A stretch of 24,429 nt of DNA, from assembly GCA_002497025.1 (NCBI GenBank), contig DAMG01000099.1, positions 2,503 through 26,931 on the forward strand, in the 5' to 3' direction. The stretch's first letter is position 1, and each line of letters opens with the position of its first letter. The notes beneath the pieces are model-generated. The model had not been told where the DNA came from and searched no databases. It worked only from the letters and a program-made list of their open reading frames with translations. A program made the position numbers and the translations under genes. Source of the DNA: Euryarchaeota archaeon UBA126. Lineage in GTDB: Archaea > Thermoplasmatota > Poseidoniia > Poseidoniales > Thalassarchaeaceae. This document shows positions 23,957 through 24,429 of the stretch, piece by piece.

Positions 23957-24429
23957 ATGCCAATGCCGCTCACTCCACCGGCCATCGAAGATGAGTCTGT
24001 ATTAGCGCGCTACCCCTTCCTGCCACAGAGTCGAAATTTCATTCGTAACCAACTAAATGACAATGGAATTTCTGTTGAAGGGCTTATCGAAGAGCCTTGG
24101 CTAGAAGATATCAGACGGCGTGGAAGTTTACGTCTGGTCGAATCGGTAGTACACAAGGAGGGAGTTGACTCAACCACCACCGTCGATCTATCCTCTGACG
24201 TTGGCCGTATGACTGAGGCTCTATCCTTCTTACACGCTATGCTAGTCGTCTGCGCTTCATTCGAAGAACGATTGCTAAACCGCTGGGTGGAGGGAGAATC
24301 TAGTCGCGCTGACCAACTTTTTGGAATGGATGCAAATCACTTCGAAATTATCGCTCGCACCTATCTGTCTGATATTCGTAGTGAACCGGTTGCCGGAACG
24401 ACTGAAATCATCTATCATGTTCCCATGGT
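23957..24429 (+). CDS. priL: DNA primase large subunit PriL (partial, C-terminus off the right edge)
   Basis: 157 codons are visible with no stop. The N-terminus (MPMPLTPPAIEDESVLARYPFLP) carries the RYPFLP motif typical of the start of archaeal PriL, followed by a helical region (about 65-120, MTEALSFLHAMLVVCASFEERL and beyond) like the N-terminal domain of that subunit. The Fe-S C-terminal domain lies outside the window. PriL pairs with PriS to make RNA primers, which fits the DP2 gene nearby. Two in-frame ATGs, 23957 and 23963, are both possible starts. Confidence 0.78.
   Translation, partial: MPMPLTPPAIEDESVLARYPFLPQSRNFIRNQLNDNGISVEGLIEEPWLEDIRRRGSLRLVESVVHKEGVDSTTTVDLSSDVGRMTEALSFLHAMLVVCASFEERLLNRWVEGESSRADQLFGMDANHFEIIARTYLSDIRSEPVAGTTEIIYHVPM

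Noticed and set aside
1..24429. tRNA genes, CRISPR arrays, insertion sequences, integrase/attachment sites
   Set aside because: None seen by eye: no T-loop GGTTC-type motifs in gaps, no regularly spaced repeats, no transposase or recombinase proteins.

Overview
The window looks like chromosomal DNA of a planktonic euryarchaeon, most likely Marine Group II/III (Candidatus Poseidoniia). It has an archaeal core: the family-D DNA polymerase large subunit DP2, the start of primase large subunit PriL, type II methionine aminopeptidase, an MptE-like pterin pyrophosphokinase, and archaeal BRE/TATA promoters with several leaderless genes. This sits beside bacterial-looking metabolic genes (class II fumarase, BolA/CGFS glutaredoxin, EamA permease, a lipoprotein S15 peptidase). 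The taxon is inferred from gene content; no rRNA is present.

Layout: (1) 1-1032, minus: 5' part of a zinc-ribbon/SAP acidic protein. (2) 1130-5307, plus: tight cluster of a UPF1/IGHMBP2-type SF1 helicase, RDD membrane protein, TsaC/Sua5-family protein and MAP2. (3) 5308-5548: gene-free convergent gap with a possible small structured element. (4) 5549-7937, minus: ribulose-phosphate 3-epimerase, BolA, CGFS glutaredoxin and EamA permease, divergent from thioredoxin (7997-8314, plus) over one shared TATA-like element. (5) 8315-11690, minus: a secreted lipoprotein S15-type peptidase followed 4 bp later by a winged-helix STAND ATPase. (6) 11825-14410, plus: M32 carboxypeptidase and a cytoplasmic beta-propeller protein. 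(7) 14411-15271: about 860 bp with no credible gene, filled mainly by a purine-rich, hairpin-dense block behind its own promoter, read as a large structured non-coding RNA of about 680 nt. (8) 15272-19018, minus: PyrE, CsaA, a PH-domain membrane protein, a cyclophilin, and a fumarase carrying an N-terminal ribbon-helix-helix DNA-binding domain. (9) 19159-23127, plus: DP2. (10) 23131-23889, minus: MptE-like protein. (11) 23957 to the end, plus: partial PriL.

The two most unusual things are the candidate large ncRNA at about 14516-15198 and the ribbon-helix-helix/fumarase fusion, whose leaderless promoter carries a paired TTAATTA site that could be its own operator. Functional themes are protein/peptide degradation (S15, M32, MAP2), thiol and Fe-S homeostasis (Trx, Grx, BolA) and DNA replication (DP2, PriL).
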